Assembly (NCBI GenBank): GCA_040398845.1
Contig: JBBATH010000006.1
Location: forward strand, 1 to 64,000
Direction: 5' to 3'
DNA from: WLND01 sp040398845
GTDB lineage: Bacteria; Actinomycetota; Actinomycetes; S36-B12
Length of the DNA stretch: 64,000 nt
The translations under genes and the position numbers were made by a program. The notes under the pieces are model-generated. The model did no database searches. It saw only the letters and a list, made by a program, of their open reading frames with translations, and was not told the origin of the DNA. The first letter of the stretch is position 1, and each line of letters opens with the position of its first letter. Shown here one piece after another: positions 1 through 7,948 of the stretch.

Positions 1-335
1 CTCCAGAATTCGAGGGCCATGCCAGCGCCCGCGATCTCGGGTGCCGCGATGACCTGCTCGACTACCGATTCGCTGAACGCATGCACTCGCTCGACGAGTT
101 CGCCATCCGTCGGCTGCCGACCCGTGAGCTCAACGAAGATCTGACGGATCTTCTCCACTCGGTTCACGCCGCCATGCGCGAGGTGGTAGTCGATGATGGA
201 ATCGCGATCGTCCGGAAAGTCCTTGAATACCAGTGCAAATGCATCGCCCTTGACGGACAGGGATTCGATGAGCACCCCGTCGACGTCGAAGAAGATCGCC
301 TCGGGCAGGCCGGCCTGGGCGCGCACGCTACTCAC
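1..335 (-). CDS. HAD-family hydrolase, 5' part (partial at window edge)
   Basis: The reverse strand encodes the N-terminus of a haloacid dehalogenase-type phosphatase. About 20 residues from the start it reads AIFFDVDGVLIES, the DxDx(T/V) motif whose first Asp is the phospho-accepting nucleophile. A helical cap follows (GVNRVEKIRQIFVE). The gene runs off the left edge without a stop, so the later motifs and the substrate cannot be seen. I chose the GTG that overlaps the stop of the upstream SDR gene by 8 bases; an ATG 15 bases earlier is also possible. The overlap indicates translational coupling to the SDR and a shared role in surface-sugar metabolism. Confidence 0.75.
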   Translation of the reverse strand, partial: MSSVRAQAGLPEAIFFDVDGVLIESLSVKGDAFALVFKDFPDDRDSIIDYHLAHGGVNRVEKIRQIFVELTGRQPTDGELVERVHAFSESVVEQVIAAPEIAGAGMALEFW

Positions 336-1053
336 CACCAGAGATGGCATTGACCTGACCAGTGAGGTAGGTGTTCGACTCCGAGCCGATCCAGAACAGG
401 TAGTCGGCGATCTCCGCCGTTGTTGCGGCACGCTTCATCGGGATGAGCTCGACGCGCCTAGCCAGATCGCGTCCGGGGAAGGCGTCGTGCGCCTTGGTGT
501 CGGTGACCCCGATACGCACCACATTCGTGAGCACCCCGCTCGCCGCCCAATCCCGAGCGGCGCGGGGGATGAACTCCGAGGCGTGATTGGCGAGGGCGTA
601 GTTGAACGAGTCGGTGCCACCGCCGAATTTCACTCCGATGCTCGATCCGATGACGATTCGCCCCCAGCCGCGGTTTGCCATGGCCGGGCCGGCAGCCCCC
701 ATGATCAGGTAGTTCGCCAAGGCTCCGACACTCATCGCCCTGACGAGCTCCGCGGGGTCGATTGACTCGAGGGTCGTCGGGGTTGCGACGGCCGCGAGGA
801 AAATCACGACGTCGACGTTTGTTACCTGAGGGCTCCGGGCGGCCACGCTGACCGCATCGAGGTCAGCGAGGTCTAGGCGCAAGGTGTCGAAGGACCCACT
901 CGATGACGTGAGCGATTCGAAGGCCGACGGATTGCCGTGGAAGTGGCCGGTCACGTGATACCCGGCATCGAGGAATCTCTGGCAGACGGCCACGCCAATG
1001 TCAGAACTCGCCCCGAGCACTAATGCCCGATTTACCCGCCCGGCGGAGACCAC
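328..1053 (-). CDS. SDR-family NAD(P)-dependent oxidoreductase
   Basis: A 241-residue Rossmann-fold short-chain dehydrogenase. The N-terminus LVLGASSDIGVAV is the GxxxGxG-type cofactor loop. The catalytic region reads IGSSIGVKFGGGTDSFNYALANHA, with Ser and Tyr but Ala-Asn-His where the usual YxxxK lysine is expected, so the active site is atypical. The C-terminus ends LTGQVNAISGGE, a typical SDR ending. The start is GTG, and the stop overlaps the downstream HAD gene on the same strand. Divergent from the RmlD-like gene at 1106. The substrate is unknown; a sugar or polyol in the polysaccharide pathway is an inference from context. Confidence 0.8.
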   Translation of the reverse strand: MVSAGRVNRALVLGASSDIGVAVCQRFLDAGYHVTGHFHGNPSAFESLTSSSGSFDTLRLDLADLDAVSVAARSPQVTNVDVVIFLAAVATPTTLESIDPAELVRAMSVGALANYLIMGAAGPAMANRGWGRIVIGSSIGVKFGGGTDSFNYALANHASEFIPRAARDWAASGVLTNVVRIGVTDTKAHDAFPGRDLARRVELIPMKRAATTAEIADYLFWIGSESNTYLTGQVNAISGGE

Positions 1054-1105
1054 TTCGGCAGTCTAACCGCCCGGCTGGAATAGGCTGGGGGTCTACGACT
1101 CCGGT

Positions 1106-1966
1106 ATGGGAAGGCTTGGCTTGAAGGCCCTACTGTTTGGCGCGAGTGGTCAGTTGGGCACGGCGATCTCCGCAGTTTGCGCTGCGAAGTCCGACATTGA
1201 GCTCACCTGCGTGCCACGAAGCGTTGACATCTCCGATGCCGCCAAGGTCTCTGCAAGCGTTGAAAGCGAGCGGCCGCAGTGGGTCATCAACTGCGCGGCG
1301 ATGACGAATGTCGACGGGGCCCACGAGAACCCGGCGCTCGCGATGGGCGTCAATGCGCTCGGCCCGGCGAATATCGCGCGCGCCGCAGAATCGGTGGGCG
1401 CGCGGGTCATTCAGATCTCGACAGAGGCTGTCTTCGATGGTGAACGGGCATCAGCCTACGCCGAGGACGATGCCTGCAACCCTGTTGCGGTCTATGGCGT
1501 CTCAAAGCTGGCCGGCGAGATGATGGTCCGTCTCTACAACCCGTCGTCGTTCGTCCTGCGCACCTCGTGGCTCTACTCGAGCAACTCCGGTGTCAACTTT
1601 CCCACGAGGCTGCTCCAGCAGTTGAACTCGCATGACGGGCCCGTCTCGGTTGTCACAGACGTGGTCGGCAACCCGACGCCGTCGGCCGTTCTCGCCGAGG
1701 CTGTGCTCGCGGTTATCGGCAGCCCGCCGGGCCCGGGCGTTTATCACGCATGCTGCGTGGGTGCCGTCACGAAATTCGACTGGGCAGTCGAGATTGCGCG
1801 AACCGGGGGCTTTGACCCTTCTCGAATCGTGCCGGTGACCTCGGCCGACTACCCGACCGTGGCGCTGCGGCCGAAGTACGTCGACTTGAGTTGCGAGAAG
1901 TTCTCGGCGACGGGCGTCTACCCCCTGCCGACTTGGCGGGCCGCTTGGCTTTTCGATCGTGACTGA
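1106..1966 (+). CDS. RmlD-like dTDP-4-dehydrorhamnose reductase family protein
   Basis: A 286-residue extended SDR. It has the GASGQLG nucleotide loop, WVINCAAMTNVD near residue 65, ISTEAVFDG (the RmlD-type STDYVFDG element) and a YGVSK catalytic Tyr/Lys pair. The family reduces dTDP-4-keto-6-deoxy sugars or related NDP-ketosugars. A second, more canonical RmlD lies beside RmlB at 62840, so this copy probably acts on a different 4-keto sugar. It stands alone on the + strand after a divergent promoter region. A TTG at 1121 is an alternative start that still keeps the whole fold. Confidence 0.8.
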   Translation: MGRLGLKALLFGASGQLGTAISAVCAAKSDIELTCVPRSVDISDAAKVSASVESERPQWVINCAAMTNVDGAHENPALAMGVNALGPANIARAAESVGARVIQISTEAVFDGERASAYAEDDACNPVAVYGVSKLAGEMMVRLYNPSSFVLRTSWLYSSNSGVNFPTRLLQQLNSHDGPVSVVTDVVGNPTPSAVLAEAVLAVIGSPPGPGVYHACCVGAVTKFDWAVEIARTGGFDPSRIVPVTSADYPTVALRPKYVDLSCEKFSATGVYPLPTWRAAWLFDRD

Positions 1967-2022
1967 CGGGCGATTCAATTGCGAGCGGTCTGAGATGCCG
2001 TGAAGATGCGATGAAGTGTTGA

Positions 2023-2058
2023 CCAACATGTTGGACAACATGTTGGACAACATTATTG
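2023..2058. repeat. Three 12-bp operator-like tandem repeats
   Basis: Three contiguous 12-base units: CCAACATGTTGG (2023-2034), ACAACATGTTGG (2035-2046) and ACAACATTATTG (2047-2058). The first is a perfect palindrome and the second nearly so. They end on the -35 box of the promoter for the Phd-like gene. This arrangement is typical of autoregulatory operators of toxin-antitoxin operons, in which antitoxin dimers bind side by side. The function is inferred from position and symmetry. Confidence 0.65.
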
Positions 2059-2084
2059 ACGTGGGCCCTGGTCGCGGGTACTGT
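2056..2084 (+). promoter_or_regulatory. Sigma-70-type promoter of the Phd-like antitoxin gene
   Basis: TTGACG at 2056-2061 and TACTGT at 2079-2084 are separated by 17 bases. Transcription would start about 7 bases downstream, at or next to the ATG at 2092, giving a leaderless mRNA, which is common in actinobacteria. No Shine-Dalgarno sequence precedes that ATG, in agreement. The -35 box overlaps the last operator repeat, so bound repressor would block RNA polymerase. Confidence 0.55.
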
Positions 2085-2091
2085 CGCAGAC

Positions 2092-2610
2092 ATGGAGATG
2101 ACCCGAGCGCACTCGCTCGCAGTGAAGGCACGCGCCAGTGCCGGCGTTGACAGCTCGAAGTTGCGTGGGAGTGCAGCCACCCAAGTGCAGGAGGAGGGGG
2201 TCATGCTGGTGGAGAAATACCACCAGCCTCTCGCTTACCTGTCCTCAGTAGAGGTTTTCGACGAGTTGCTCAACGGCGCAGAACGGTACGTGCAGCTCCG
2301 CAACGCACTGCCCCTTGCGTTGAGGATGATGGCGGCTGCTACTCGAGCTGGCGTCCCCTCGGACGCCGCGGTTGACGCGATGCTGTTGAACTCGGGCGGC
2401 GCGGAAGAACTCGGCCTCGTGGGCCTCGCCGCACTCCTCGATGCTGCCCTTGAGGAGCGCGATGCGGCAACGCTCGCTGAGGCTCGTCTCGCCCAGCCTC
2501 TTGAAGGTGACATGAGCCTCGACGACTTCGCGGCGGAGCTCGGTATCGACATTGCCCAGGTGAGGGCCGAGGTCGCATCTGGAACTCCTCGCGCGACGTA
2601 CGACCGTTGA
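2092..2610 (+). CDS. Phd/YefM-like antitoxin with a C-terminal helical extension
   Basis: About 172 residues. The N-terminal ~70 residues fit the Phd/YefM antitoxin fold: a segment resembling the ARxxF/L box, then EEGVMLVEKYHQPLAYLSSVEVF, equivalent to the family's 'vlItrhGkPvAVlvs-yE' strand and helix. The rest is a helical extension longer than in ordinary antitoxins, ending in an acidic segment (DMSLDDFAAELGID). The ATG at 2092 is chosen because the promoter places the transcript start there; longer versions would begin inside the -35 box. The stop overlaps the TTG of a broken toxin gene, so the antitoxin seems to have outlived its toxin. Confidence 0.6.
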   Translation: MEMTRAHSLAVKARASAGVDSSKLRGSAATQVQEEGVMLVEKYHQPLAYLSSVEVFDELLNGAERYVQLRNALPLALRMMAAATRAGVPSDAAVDAMLLNSGGAEELGLVGLAALLDAALEERDAATLAEARLAQPLEGDMSLDDFAAELGIDIAQVRAEVASGTPRATYDR

Positions 2611-2923
2611 GCGTGGTCTTCATCAGGGTCGACCTCACACCGCTCGCTCGAACAGACATCACCTCCATCAAGGACGTAGACGTTCGAGCCGCTGCCGGAA
2701 GGTCTACGTCTACCGCAACGACTGGGAGGACACGCCGCGCTACCGGCTCGTCTACTGGTGCGGCCCTGACGAGCGCATGCCCCGCAAGGCGCGCATCCTG
2801 GCCTTCGGGCCGTGAGCATCGTCAGCCGTCTACAAGACTGCGGTCGAGAGGTATAAACGTGATCGAGGCACAGCCGGGCAGTCGCCAGTCGAGGCTCTCA
2901 GCGACGAAGAGCTTGGCCCATAG
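2607..2923 (+). pseudogene. Decayed toxin gene of the Phd-like pair
   Basis: The gene opens at a TTG overlapping the antitoxin stop and encodes SVVFIRVDLTPLARTDI..DVDVRAAA. It then shifts frame, probably with an internal deletion: from 2687 a different frame reads CRKVYVYRNDWEDTPRYRLVYW, then RKARILAFGP. A TGA at 2813-2815 interrupts this frame, after which it continues SAVYKTAVERYKRDRG up to TAG at 2921. The second segment looks like the beta-sheet of a ParE/RelE-like toxin. At least two lesions (frameshift or deletion, and a nonsense codon) make a functional protein unlikely. The toxin family is an inference from the fragments. Confidence 0.6.
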
Positions 2924-2973
2924 CGCTCTAGGCGCTGCGTGACTTCCGCCGGTGGCTGATCGTGAGTGCCGCA

Positions 2974-4029
2974 TCATCGGCGGGCTAGCCGCCTCGTCAC
3001 GCCAACGCCTGCGCTCGCAATGAGGGCCGAGATGGGCAACCCGATCTGCCGAACGCCCGCCAACGCCCGCTTGGTGATTGCGGCCTTTGATTGCCCGCCT
3101 CGGCGAGCCGCCAGAACGACGGTCGTCCACTGCCGAGCCAAAGCCTGATCGAACTCCCTGCGTTCGAATGATCCGGTTGAGTCGTTGGCCGTCTTGAGCC
3201 GACCGAACCAACGTGCGATGTCCTCGAGTTGGTCGAGGTTGCTCATGGCCAAGGGCGCGATGGTCGCTGAACGATGGATTCTGCGATCCTCATCATTCAT
3301 TTGAATGCCGAGCGCGCGCTCGATGAGGTCAATCTGCACCTGCAGGGCTTGGTCGTTCATCAGATCGAGGGCGGCGCCCTGCGAGGTCTGCGATGCGTGG
3401 ACACGGTAGGCAGCGAGGGCGACCGGAAGGTTGCAGACCCTCATGGTGTCGGAGGCGTTGCTCCACATGTCGTAGTCGAGGGTGTTGCCGAACTGCTCTC
3501 GAAACATCAGTTGGCGCTCGGCGAGGGCGCTTCGGCGCATCATCACTGTGTTGCAGGCGATGGGGTTAAGAAACACCATGGTTGCCCGAATCTGATCATT
3601 GGTCACGGGGAGGCGCTCGGTGGTCATCGTCACTGAGCCGTCGAGGGACTCGTATCGCATCTGGGTCCACGAACCGCACACGGCGATGTCTGGGTTCGCA
3701 TCGAGGTACGCCACCTGAGTGGCGAGGCGGCTGGGCATCGTGAGGTCGTCTTGATCGAGCCAGGCGAGGTAGGTGCCGCGGGCCTCGACCATGATCCGAT
3801 TGCGCACCGCAACCAGGCCTTGATTCGGCTCATTCTCGAGAAGCCTGATCCGGGGGTCAGTGAATGAGCGGATGACCTCGACGCTGTTGTCGGGGGAGGC
3901 GTCATTGACGAGCAGTAGCTCCCAGTCCTGGAAGGTCTCGGCGAGGACGCTGTTGATGGCCTCAGCGATGTAGGCCTCACCCCGGTAGACGGCCATGCCG
4001 ACGGTCACCTTGGGGGCAGGCAGGGTCAT
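2974..4029 (-). CDS. Family 2 glycosyltransferase
   Basis: About 351 residues from MTLPAPKVTVGMAVYRGEAYI. The GT-A core has LLVNDASPDNS, the DD motif of the nucleotide-binding region in TYLAWLDQDDLTMPSRLATQ, and GSWTQM. The C-terminal ~100 residues are helical with no clear membrane span. GT2 enzymes transfer a sugar from an NDP-sugar to a lipid-linked acceptor in the cytoplasm. The ATG at 4029 is chosen because the sequence upstream lacks family similarity and would run into the divergent asnB promoter region. The donor and acceptor are not predictable. Confidence 0.85.
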   Translation of the reverse strand: MTLPAPKVTVGMAVYRGEAYIAEAINSVLAETFQDWELLLVNDASPDNSVEVIRSFTDPRIRLLENEPNQGLVAVRNRIMVEARGTYLAWLDQDDLTMPSRLATQVAYLDANPDIAVCGSWTQMRYESLDGSVTMTTERLPVTNDQIRATMVFLNPIACNTVMMRRSALAERQLMFREQFGNTLDYDMWSNASDTMRVCNLPVALAAYRVHASQTSQGAALDLMNDQALQVQIDLIERALGIQMNDEDRRIHRSATIAPLAMSNLDQLEDIARWFGRLKTANDSTGSFERREFDQALARQWTTVVLAARRGGQSKAAITKRALAGVRQIGLPISALIASAGVGVTRRLARR

Positions 4030-4101
4030 GGCGGCCACGATACCGGGGGCGGCCCTACGCTGTGAGGCGTCGTCGTTGGCCTCGTGGTGATTGGTGGATT
4101 C

Positions 4102-6021
4102 ATGTGCGGGATTGCCGGCGCCTGCTGGTTCGCCGAGGCAGACCACGGACGCATCGAATCGAACCTCGCCCGCGCCGTGGCCGCGATGCACAATCGTGGC
4201 CCGAGCTGGTCAGGTCAGGCGATCTGGGCCGCCCCGAGTGGTGCCGTTGCGGCGCTCGGTTCGACTCGGCTGGCCGTACTCGATCTGACCGAGGCGGGTC
4301 GCCAGCCGATGACGACCTCTGATGGCCGTTTCACGGTCGTCTACAACGGTGAGATCACGAACTATGTCGAGGTGCGCGCGGCCTTGGCGTCTGAGGGCAT
4401 TTCGATCACGTCGAGTGGCGATACTGAGGTGCTGCTGGCCGCGTGGGTGCACTGGGGTCAGGCCAGTCTTTCGCGGTTCGAGGGGATGTTCGCGTTCGCT
4501 GTCCTTGACCGGCAGCAGGCGACTCTCACCCTCTGCCGCGATCCCTTTGGCATCAAGCCGCTCTACTACAGCCACCTGCCAGGTCGTGGGCTGGTCTTCG
4601 GCAGTGAGATTGCGAGCATCGTCCCACTTCTGCCATCGACTCCGCGTCTGAACTGGCGCACCGCCGTGGCGTACCTTGCTGCCGGCGCATATGACGACTC
4701 ACCCGAAACCTTCATCGAGGGGGTGCAGCACCTCGAGCCCGGTCGCACGCTCGTGGTCGACCTTGGGACCGGGCAAATCAGGCGCAACGAGCAGGTGGCG
4801 TGGCGGCCCTCGATTCGAACGGACGAGACGGTCACCGCGGCGCAGGCGGCTGATGGCGTCCGCGCGATTCTCCTCCAAAGCGTCGAGCGAAACCTGCGAG
4901 CCGATGTGCCGGTGGGGGTCGCGCTCTCCGGGGGCATCGACTCCAGTGCCATCGCCTGCGCCGTGAGACTCCTCGAGCCGGACTATCCCCTGCGGGTCTT
5001 CAGCTTCGTGGCGACCGAGAGTGCCATCGACGAATCCCGCTGGATCGACCTGGTCAACCGCGACCTCAAGGCCGAGGCGTTCACGGTGACCCCGACTGCG
5101 GGCGAACTCTCCGCCGACCTCGATGACGTCATCTTGGCTCAGGGCGAGCCATTCGCATCGACGAGCATTTACGCCCAATACCGAGTGTTCCGGCTCATGC
5201 GCGACCACGGCATCGTCGTCTCCCTCGATGGCCAGGGTGGCGACGAGGTGTTCGCCGGGTACCACGGGTATCCCGGCCAGCGGGCCCGCAGCCTGCTGGA
5301 GACGGGCAATGTGCGCGGGGCGGCATCGTTCATGCGGGCGTGGAGCACCTGGCCGGGGAGGTCGCTCGGCAAGGGCGTGGCGCGGGCCGGAGCAGAGTAC
5401 GCCCCCGAATGGGCCTTGAGCGGGGTGTACCGGCGCCTTCCGGGAGTGCTCCCAGACGGAGTGCGTCGAGATCAACTTCGGTCTCGAGGGCTCTCTTGGG
5501 GCTGGATGAGCTACGAGGCGTCGAACGACGGTATTCGCGGGGTGAGGGTGAAGGCGGAGTTGCGAGCGAGCCTGACCGAGCGTGGCCTGCAATCCCTGCT
5601 GCGTCACGGCGATCGAAACTCGATGCGATTCTCCGTTGAGAGCCGGGTGCCGTTCCTCGATCGAGCGCTCGTTGACTTCGTCCTCAGCCTGCCTGAGCGA
5701 CTCCTGGTCGATGATCAGGGCACCTCGAAGGCGATCCTTCGATCCGCGCTACGGGGGATCGTGCCCGCCGAGATCCTTGATCGCCGCGACAAGGTCGGGT
5801 TCGAGACTCCGGACGCCGCGTGGATCGATGCCCAGCGGTCGATTTTCGCCGACCGAATTCTGAATGCACCTGAAATCGGGTTTCTCGATAAATCTCACGT
5901 AATCAGCGGAATTGACCCATCTCGGCCGCGAGGATCGAGCGGTCGCATCGGTGGCCAATTGACCTGGCGGCTGTTCAATCTCTATCGGTGGGCTGATCTC
6001 CTAGGAGTGGACTGCTCGTAG
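4102..6021 (+). CDS. asnB: Asparagine synthase (glutamine-hydrolysing) family protein
   Basis: 639 residues with two domains. Residues 1-~200 are a class II glutamine amidotransferase: Cys2 (MCGIAG) is the nucleophile after Met removal, followed by RGPSWSG and VYNGEITNY. Residues ~240-600 are an Asn-synthetase ATP-pyrophosphatase domain with the PP-loop SGGIDSS at 276-282 and GQGGDEVFAGYHGY. The family amidates Asp with Gln and ATP. Copies inside polysaccharide loci are often thought to amidate sugar acids, and that is possible here because uronic acids are made downstream. The ATG at 4102 is required to expose Cys2. It is the first gene of the long + strand operon. Confidence 0.85.
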   Translation: MCGIAGACWFAEADHGRIESNLARAVAAMHNRGPSWSGQAIWAAPSGAVAALGSTRLAVLDLTEAGRQPMTTSDGRFTVVYNGEITNYVEVRAALASEGISITSSGDTEVLLAAWVHWGQASLSRFEGMFAFAVLDRQQATLTLCRDPFGIKPLYYSHLPGRGLVFGSEIASIVPLLPSTPRLNWRTAVAYLAAGAYDDSPETFIEGVQHLEPGRTLVVDLGTGQIRRNEQVAWRPSIRTDETVTAAQAADGVRAILLQSVERNLRADVPVGVALSGGIDSSAIACAVRLLEPDYPLRVFSFVATESAIDESRWIDLVNRDLKAEAFTVTPTAGELSADLDDVILAQGEPFASTSIYAQYRVFRLMRDHGIVVSLDGQGGDEVFAGYHGYPGQRARSLLETGNVRGAASFMRAWSTWPGRSLGKGVARAGAEYAPEWALSGVYRRLPGVLPDGVRRDQLRSRGLSWGWMSYEASNDGIRGVRVKAELRASLTERGLQSLLRHGDRNSMRFSVESRVPFLDRALVDFVLSLPERLLVDDQGTSKAILRSALRGIVPAEILDRRDKVGFETPDAAWIDAQRSIFADRILNAPEIGFLDKSHVISGIDPSRPRGSSGRIGGQLTWRLFNLYRWADLLGVDCS

Positions 6022-6030
6022 TTGACTGCT

Positions 6031-6053
6031 GGGAGTTGACTGTGGAAACTCCC
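6031..6053 (+). terminator. Hairpin between asnB and the amidotransferase fusion
   Basis: A perfect 7-bp inverted repeat, GGGAGTT (6031-6037) and AACTCCC (6047-6053), with a 9-base loop. It lies ten bases after the asnB stop and 16 bases before the next start. No T-run follows, so it could be an attenuator, an mRNA stability element or a weak terminator. Short GTTGACTG repeats surround it. Confidence 0.35.
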
Positions 6054-6068
6054 GACTACAGTTGATCT

Positions 6069-7904
6069 GTGTGCGGAATATTTGGCGTCGTGTCGACCTC
6101 CGCGGTTTCTCTCAAGCGCCTTGGATCGCTGGCATGCAGGGCCGAACAGCGCGGTAAGGATTCCAGTGGGCTGTTGTTTCATGGGGACGATGGATATCGG
6201 CTGATCCGGTCAGAGTCTGCAATCACCCGGTTGCTCGATCGTACTGATATCGGAGCGCCGAGCTTTGTGATGGGTCACAGCCGACTCATCACCAACGGTT
6301 TAGGTGACAACCAACCTGTGTTTCGTGACGGTGTGTGCGTCATCCACAACGGGATTGTCGTGAACGACGATGAAATCTGGCTGAAGATTGACAAGGAGCG
6401 TCAGCAGAGCGTCGACTCGGAGGTCATTGCCGCGATCGCCGCTGAAGTTCTGGAACAGGGCGGTGCGGTTGAGGACATCGCCGGGCGGGTCCTCTCAATG
6501 TGCGAGGGAGTCGTAGCGGCGGCAGTTGCTCTTCCCGCCCTCGGCAAGCTATGCCTGTTCTCCAATAACGGCAGCCTGTATCTGGGGGTCGACGGCGACG
6601 ATATCTACTTCGCATCGGAAGCATTCCCGCTGCATCAACTTGATTGCAGCGCCGTCCGTCAGGTGAGGGATTGCGTTGTCCTTGAAATCCCACGTGATCC
6701 TTCGGTCGAGGTAATCGAGCGGCAGTCACCACGGGCCATGAATCTCATCCCCAGCCTTGGCACCTTGGCGAGCGAGGAGCGACTCCTTCAGGTTCACGAA
6801 GGCGGACTGCTCCGGTGCACGAAGTGCATCCTCCCCGAGACGATGCCGTTCATCCACTTCGATGACCACGGCGTCTGCAATTACTGCGCGAACTACCGCC
6901 GCCAAGGCGAGCCGCAACCCAGGGAAGCGCTGCTGGAGTTTCTTGAGCCCTATCGTCGCAGTGAGGGAGACGAATGCATCGTTCCCTTCTCGGGTGGCAG
7001 GGACAGTTCCTACGCACTGCACCTGATTGTCCGGGAACTGGGCCTTCGGCCCATCACCTATACGTATGACTGGGGCGTGGTCACGGATCTTGGGCGGCGC
7101 AATATCAGTCGGATGTCCGCTGAACTCGGTGTGGAGAACATCGTCGTTGCTGCCGATATCGCAAGAAAGCGCAAGAACATTGCACTCAACCTTGCCGCAT
7201 GGTTGAAGTCGCCGAACTTAGGGATGCTCAGCATCCTGACAGCGGGGGATAAGCACTTCTTCCAGCACATTGAGACAGTAAAGGCACAGACCGGCATCGA
7301 CTTGAACATCTGGGGAATCAATCCCTTGGAAACAACCCACTTCAAGGCTGGCTTCCTCGGTATTCCACCGGATTTCGAGGAGACGCGCGTCTATACGCAT
7401 GGTGCCGCCAAGCAAATGCGATACCAAGCCTTGCGACTGAAGGCGATGCTGCACAGCCCGGGCTACTTCAACTCATCGCTTTGGGACACACTGAGCGGCG
7501 AGTACTACCGGAGTTTTCAAGAGAAGACGGATTATCTGCATCTTTTCGATTATTGGCGGTGGGACGAAAGCACGGTGGACGGCGTTCTGGAAGAGTACGA
7601 CTGGGAGCGCGCGCCCGACACTCAGACCACGTGGCGAATCGGTGACGGTACGGCAGCGTTCTACAACTACGTCTATTTCTCGGTCGCTGGTTTTACTGAG
7701 CACGATACGTTTCGCAGCAATCAAATTCGCGAGGGCGTCATGGACCGTGAGCGGGCCTTAGCGCTAGTGAACGACGAAAACCTCCCGAGGTACCCAAACA
7801 TCAAGTGGTATCTCGATGCGATCGGCATGGACTTCACTGAGGTGATCTTCGTGGTCAACTCAATACCGCGACTGGCACCTCGCAATGTTCTTGATCTTCA
7901 GTAA
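6069..7904 (+). CDS. Class II glutaminase fused to a WbpG/PseA-type N-acetyl sugar amidotransferase
   Basis: 611 residues starting at GTG, so that Cys2 becomes the N-terminal nucleophile. Residues 1-~240 are a GlmS-like class II glutamine amidotransferase: MCGIFGVV, RGKDSSG, GHSRLITNG, IHNGIVVNDDE, VDSEVIAAI. Residues ~245-611 are a PP-loop ATPase of the N-acetyl sugar amidotransferase family. This part has a four-cysteine zinc-ribbon-like element (C250, C253, C270, C273) and the SGGRDSS loop at 308-314. WbpG in Pseudomonas forms the acetamidino group of ManNAc(3NAm)A with separate HisH- and HisF-type ammonia suppliers. Here the ammonia source is built in and of the unrelated class II type. 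The downstream genes supply the 3-acetamido substrate. Confidence 0.8.
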   Translation: MCGIFGVVSTSAVSLKRLGSLACRAEQRGKDSSGLLFHGDDGYRLIRSESAITRLLDRTDIGAPSFVMGHSRLITNGLGDNQPVFRDGVCVIHNGIVVNDDEIWLKIDKERQQSVDSEVIAAIAAEVLEQGGAVEDIAGRVLSMCEGVVAAAVALPALGKLCLFSNNGSLYLGVDGDDIYFASEAFPLHQLDCSAVRQVRDCVVLEIPRDPSVEVIERQSPRAMNLIPSLGTLASEERLLQVHEGGLLRCTKCILPETMPFIHFDDHGVCNYCANYRRQGEPQPREALLEFLEPYRRSEGDECIVPFSGGRDSSYALHLIVRELGLRPITYTYDWGVVTDLGRRNISRMSAELGVENIVVAADIARKRKNIALNLAAWLKSPNLGMLSILTAGDKHFFQHIETVKAQTGIDLNIWGINPLETTHFKAGFLGIPPDFEETRVYTHGAAKQMRYQALRLKAMLHSPGYFNSSLWDTLSGEYYRSFQEKTDYLHLFDYWRWDESTVDGVLEEYDWERAPDTQTTWRIGDGTAAFYNYVYFSVAGFTEHDTFRSNQIREGVMDRERALALVNDENLPRYPNIKWYLDAIGMDFTEVIFVVNSIPRLAPRNVLDLQ

Positions 7905-7948
7905 CGTTACCCCACGGCGAATCCCCTCGATGGCCTTATGGTTCACCC

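Noticed and set aside
4699..5607. 302-residue open frame antisense to asnB
   Set aside because: It covers the AsnB PP-loop region on the opposite strand and has no protein-like features.
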